64,000 nt of DNA from Lysobacter sp. ISL-50 (GTDB taxonomy: Bacteria; Pseudomonadota; Gammaproteobacteria; Xanthomonadales; Xanthomonadaceae), in the NCBI RefSeq assembly GCF_018612875.1, contig NZ_JAGGRI010000018.1, forward strand, positions 62,001-126,000. The letters are read 5' to 3'. Position 1 is the stretch's first letter; each line of letters begins with the position of its first letter. Under the pieces are notes generated by a model. The model was not told the origin of the DNA. It made no database searches and worked only from the letters and a program-made list of their open reading frames with translations. The position numbers were made by a program, and so were the translations under genes. Below, piece by piece: positions 61,017 to 64,000 of this stretch.

Positions 61017-62138
61017 ATGGACATCCACATCGTATCGCTGGGAGCCAGTTCGTTGTCGGGCTGGATGGATTTACACGTGAGCGGTCTGTTGAACTGGCTC
61101 GACCTGCACGTGGCCGGCGGTCTGCAGAACATGCAGTTCTTCACCCTGATCAAAGAACATCTGGACAAGATGATCATGAAGTTTCAGGGGAATCTGCTTA
61201 AGCGCGTAGGTCAGTTGATCGGCGCGATCGCGGCGACGGTGGTGACGTTGTGGATCATCGTGCAAGGCTTTCGCATCGTCACCGGCCAGTCGCGCGAGCC
61301 GATGATGAACCTGGTCGTGAACTCGTTGAAGTCGGTGCTGATTGTGGGCATCGCGTTGTCGGCGGCCATGACCGCGGACAAGTCCTATGAAAAGCTGACC
61401 GATGGTTTGTCTCACGTGATCCGGGAGACGGTGACCGGGCGCGATGACGATGGCCCGTACGCGGACATGGACGAAGTGCTCGGAATCATGCAGGCCGGCT
61501 TGCAGTTGGTCGGTTCGGTCGACGACGGCCAGGACCCGGAGGCGCAGGCGAGCAAAGACAAAGCAATGAACATGCTGGGCGTGGGGCTCGGCGGTCCAGT
61601 CATCATGGCGATGATCGCGATGATGTTGAACAAGATCGCTATGGCTCTGTTCATAGGAACAGGTCCATTCTTCATCCTGTGCCTGATGTTCGATCAAACC
61701 AAAGCCTTGTTCCAGAAATGGCTGTTCTATGGTTTGGCGACCATGATGTCGATGGCGGTCTTGATCGTGATGACAACGATTTCGATTGACCTGGTCATAG
61801 CGGTGGGTGGAGCGTTCTGGGCGGCTGACCTGCTTGGTCTGGGTAGCAGCAAAGAAAGCCTGATGAGTTTGGCGCTGCAGCAGGGTGGTTTGGGTACGAT
61901 TTTGTCCGCCTTGATTCTGACAGCCCCACCGATGGCGGGTGCGTTCTTCAATGGTGTGGTGGGTCAGCTGGGTGGCAGCAACTTCTTCCAAGGTAGTGAA
62001 TTCAAGCCTAGTAACCAGCAGCAGTCGAGCGCACCGATCCAGCAGGGCCAGCCGGGTTGGGTGCCGCAGATGCAGACGCCTCCCTCCAATAACACTTATC
62101 AGCGGCAGGATGTTGGAAGGGATAGGCCAACAAGATAG
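61017..62138 (+). CDS. virB6: T4SS inner-membrane protein VirB6
   Basis: 373 residues from ATG at 61017 (MDIHIVSLG, GGAAAGACGT before it); in-frame ATGs at 60987 and 60999 are possible. Five or six membrane segments: LIGAIAATVVTLWIIVQGFR, SLKSVLIVGIALSAAM, GLGGPVIMAMIAMMLNKIAM, ATMMSMAVLIVMTTISIDLV, ILSALILTAPPMAGAFFNGV. FIGTGPFFILCLMFDQTKAL is the VirB6 signature. It forms the inner-membrane channel base. The Gln/Pro-rich tail (about 330-373) is hydrophilic. Confidence 0.92.
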   Translation: MDIHIVSLGASSLSGWMDLHVSGLLNWLDLHVAGGLQNMQFFTLIKEHLDKMIMKFQGNLLKRVGQLIGAIAATVVTLWIIVQGFRIVTGQSREPMMNLVVNSLKSVLIVGIALSAAMTADKSYEKLTDGLSHVIRETVTGRDDDGPYADMDEVLGIMQAGLQLVGSVDDGQDPEAQASKDKAMNMLGVGLGGPVIMAMIAMMLNKIAMALFIGTGPFFILCLMFDQTKALFQKWLFYGLATMMSMAVLIVMTTISIDLVIAVGGAFWAADLLGLGSSKESLMSLALQQGGLGTILSALILTAPPMAGAFFNGVVGQLGGSNFFQGSEFKPSNQQQSSAPIQQGQPGWVPQMQTPPSNNTYQRQDVGRDRPTR

Positions 62139-62159
62139 ATTCCTGAGTAGGAGCGCTTT

Positions 62160-62687
62160 ATGAGCACGAAGAGTAACTGGTTGTTTGTTTGCGCCCTCTT
62201 ACTCAATTCCGGGGCGGCTCTTGCTGAGCAAGGCTGCCCGGACGGATTTATTCCTAATCCAGCACCGACAGGCACTCCTGGACAGAATCAATGTATCCAG
62301 GGGCAGATGCCGAGTTATGGGCCGGTCGAGTCGCAGCAGCCGACGGGGCCCCGTTGGGCGAAGCGTTGGGGAGCTTTCACGTCAGACTCCGTAACCAGTA
62401 AGGTTGGTGTTTCCAGCGGTGCTGCGAGCAAGCGGACAGCCGAAAAAGAGGCTGTTCAAGACTGCAAGCGCCGTGGAGGCTCTAAATGCGAGGTCATCCT
62501 GGCTTTCAACAACCAGTGTGGCGCAATTGCCTGGGGTGAAAGGCCTGGCGCTAAGGGTGTTCTTAGCGCAGTCAGTGCGGCATCTGATGATCAAGCGAAG
62601 GCTGGTGCGCTTAAAGAATGCAGCCTGAAGTCAAACGAATGTGAAATATTTCTCTCCGAATGCAGTCAGGCGGAGCTTGTGCAATGA
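62160..62687 (+). CDS. DUF4189 secreted protein, copy 1
   Basis: 175 residues. Signal peptide (NWLFVCALLLNSGAALA, cleavage before EQGCP), a conserved N-terminal motif EQGCPDGFIPNPAPTGTPGQ, then the DUF4189 core (WGAFTSDSVTSKVGVSSGAA, DCKRRGGSKCEVILAFNNQC, AIAWGERPGAKGVLSAVSAA) ending CEIFLSECSQAELVQ. Many Cys imply periplasmic or outside location. ATG at 62160 follows AGGAG, 21 bases after virB6, so it belongs to the T4SS operon. No C-terminal XVIP-type domain of Xanthomonas T4SS effectors is seen, so it is more likely an accessory or protective protein (inference). Confidence 0.85.
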   Translation: MSTKSNWLFVCALLLNSGAALAEQGCPDGFIPNPAPTGTPGQNQCIQGQMPSYGPVESQQPTGPRWAKRWGAFTSDSVTSKVGVSSGAASKRTAEKEAVQDCKRRGGSKCEVILAFNNQCGAIAWGERPGAKGVLSAVSAASDDQAKAGALKECSLKSNECEIFLSECSQAELVQ

Positions 62688-63009
62688 CGCGAGATCGTTC
62701 GCTTTGGTTGGGGGTGTCTCGTTAAGTATTGTGCTGGATGAAAATGAATCGGCGCCTTTATTAGGGCGCCGTTTTCATTTAAGGGGTTCAGGCTTGCAGT
62801 GCGCAGCCATTATCTATGGAGGCGATGCAGAGATTGTGCGGTCGGCTGCCACGAGTACTGCTACGGATTAAGTCTCCGATGCCGTTTACATGCGATGTGC
62901 TTAGTGTGCACTTCGATTCCACATCGGTGGAGCAATGAAAAGGCGCATCAAGGGAGATGTTGCTTCGGTTACAATCCCCGCAAATCTAAGGCCAACGGAG
63001 TCGAATGAC
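62688..63009. other. intergenic region with terminator, lower GC
   Basis: 322 bases without a supported gene. It holds the terminator at 62741-62780 and about 230 bases more, with AT-rich patches before the second DUF4189 gene. Small frames here lack ribosome sites. Confidence 0.5.
62741..62780 (+). terminator. rho-independent terminator ending the T4SS operon
   Basis: GGCGCC (62751-62756) pairs with GGCGCC (62765-62770), extended by AAATGAA / TTCATTT outside and followed by GTTTTCATTT. It stands 54 bases after copy 1 of the DUF4189 genes, so the next copies need their own promoter. Confidence 0.75.
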
Positions 63010-63567
63010 ATGAATGTCGAAAAATCCTCGACCGTCCTTGCCATGATCGTGCTGCTCGCGATCTCCTCCATCTACTCTTCGGTCGTCCAGGCAGAGCAGG
63101 GCTGTCCCGATGGATTTGTTCCCAATGCTGTGCCGACCGGTATCCCTGGACAAAACCAATGCATTCCAGGTCCTCCGCAGGGGGATGGCAGCGGAAGCGG
63201 ATATTCGTCAATGGCGAGCCATCACGACGGACATGGGGCATTTGCCTTCGATTCGGCGGCGATGGCGGTAGGCGCCAGCGATATTAAGACGGCTTTCGCG
63301 CGTTCGTGGCAGGCCAAATGGTCCGCGCTTAGAAGCTGCAAGAAAAATGGCGGAAGCGATTGTAAGATCATCGCGACATTCGAAAACGAATGCGCGGCGG
63401 CAGTTCTGGGAGCAGCCGATAGCAGCAATGCTAAGGCCACCGTTTATGTCGGCAAGGGTCCGAGCATCGACGCCGCGCAGTACGACGCGGAGCAGCGTTG
63501 TAAGGCTACCGGTTCGCCCGTATGCAAGGTCGCATATTCGGATTGCGCGATGCCTTGGCAAGATTAG
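63010..63567 (+). CDS. DUF4189 secreted protein, copy 2
   Basis: 185 residues. Signal peptide (STVLAMIVLLAISSIYSSVV, cleavage after VQA), the same motif EQGCPDGFVPNAVPTGIPGQ as copy 1, then the DUF4189 core (HGAFAFDSAAMAVGASDIKT, SCKKNGGSDCKIIATFENEC, AAVLGAADSSNAKATVYVGK), ending CKVAYSDCAMPWQD. ATG at 63010 with GGAG 9 bases upstream. It comes after a terminator, so it is probably a separate transcript. Role with the T4SS is inferred only from position and similarity to copy 1. Confidence 0.83.
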   Translation: MNVEKSSTVLAMIVLLAISSIYSSVVQAEQGCPDGFVPNAVPTGIPGQNQCIPGPPQGDGSGSGYSSMASHHDGHGAFAFDSAAMAVGASDIKTAFARSWQAKWSALRSCKKNGGSDCKIIATFENECAAAVLGAADSSNAKATVYVGKGPSIDAAQYDAEQRCKATGSPVCKVAYSDCAMPWQD

Positions 63568-63642
63568 GCCGGCAACAGCGATCGCTTGCGAGAGGTGAGT
63601 TGCCTTGCAGGCGGGGACGTCAGGTTCGGTGGAGGCTTTGCT

Positions 63643-63852
63643 GTGAAAACGGTTGGATGGCTTTTGCTGGGCTTGGCTTGCATCGCCTCGATTCGCGCTC
63701 ACGCTGAGCAGGACTGTTCGGATGGCTTCTATCCTGGAGGTACTCAGCCAGGAGGACAAACCTGTGTGCCGATTCCTGGCTACGGGACTTCTGGCGGCAG
63801 AGAATGCGAGGTGTTTTTCTCTGACTGCAGCTACGCGCAGCGCGTGCGTTAG
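63643..63852 (+). CDS. DUF4189-related mini protein, copy 3 with core deleted
   Basis: 69 residues from GTG at 63643 with GGAGG 7 bases upstream. Signal peptide (VGWLLLGLACIASIRAHA), then EQDCSDGFYPGGTQPGGQTC like the N-terminal motif of copies 1 and 2, and directly after it CEVFFSDCSYAQRVR, which equals the C-terminal end of copy 1 (CEIFLSECSQAELVQ). The whole DUF4189 core of ~100 residues is absent. The frame stays open, so it is either a functional small Cys-rich protein or a decayed paralogue. Four of five remaining Cys match paralogue positions. Confidence 0.65.
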   Translation: MKTVGWLLLGLACIASIRAHAEQDCSDGFYPGGTQPGGQTCVPIPGYGTSGGRECEVFFSDCSYAQRVR

Positions 63853-64000
63853 TTGATTATTGACGGGGCGCCGGCGAAGACGCAGGCACGCTGGATCGGC
63901 GAAAGCACGTTCCAATCGTCAAGATTGCATATCGGTCGTGGAAGTCCCCGCGATGACCCTGCCGGCAACCGCGATCCGCATCTCAGCTGAGTGCATCACG

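Noticed and set aside
63853-64000. Start of another gene at the right edge
   Set aside because: No convincing start or conserved sequence is visible in the last 148 bases; it may simply be intergenic or the upstream part of the next gene.

Overview
The window looks like chromosomal DNA of a Lysobacter-like member of the Xanthomonadaceae. The sequence is GC-rich throughout. It carries a 397-residue alpha-lytic-protease-type precursor (the hallmark secreted protease of Lysobacter), a Xanthomonas-type vir-like type IV secretion locus in the order virB7-8-9-10-11-1-2-3-4-5-5-6, a ppsA/ppsR pair, a System I cytochrome c maturation operon, and the REP-like and C/G-run palindromic intergenic repeats typical of the family. 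The genus assignment is inference.

Layout. 1-5100: end of orn, then ppsA-mscS (minus) divergent from ppsR (plus). 5100-5930: a DUF1249 gene, tRNA-Ala(GGC), tRNA-Glu(TTC) and a strong terminator. 6227-12379 (minus): a tightly coupled five-gene operon of the uncharacterised STM4015-4014-4013-4012-4011 type (leucine-rich-repeat protein, ATP-grasp-like enzyme, phosphatase/sulfatase-type hydrolase, two radical SAM enzymes), followed by a secreted protein of unknown function. 12630-16680: GntP-type permease and a TonB-dependent receptor. 16980-21300: a transporter-fused hybrid histidine kinase facing a LuxR-type response regulator. 21396-26944: polyester metabolism (3-hydroxybutyrate oligomer hydrolase; class III PHA synthase PhaE and PhaC) with pssA between. 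27200-35700: small metabolic and hypothetical genes, with two LysR regulators each divergent from a short target operon, one of which contains a decayed DUF1348 gene. 35889-37591: tRNA-Leu(CAA) and the alpha-lytic-type protease. 37650-40089: DUF2214 gene, and metX translationally coupled to a cysteine dioxygenase. 40387-47790 (minus): ccmABCDE-FGHI. 47949-49782: DUF3293 gene and a methionine-type aminotransferase. 50155-62138: the type IV secretion operon, followed to the window end by three DUF4189-type small secreted proteins of visibly lower GC.

How the parts work together. The T4SS locus encodes a complete envelope channel, pilus and two of the usual ATPases (VirB4, VirB11). No VirD4 coupling protein lies in the window. 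The ccm operon supplies periplasmic haem ligation for c-type cytochromes. The PHA genes make the polymer while the oligomer hydrolase degrades 3-hydroxybutyrate oligomers. The most promising undescribed system is the STM4011-4015 operon, whose content (two radical SAM enzymes, an ATP-grasp-like enzyme, a hydrolase and a repeat protein) suggests a small-molecule or peptide modification pathway of unknown product. The clearest sequence oddities are a palindromic repeat inserted in frame into the ccmH signal-peptide region, a 95-base module duplicated exactly 20 kb apart, and a DUF4189 paralogue that has lost its core.
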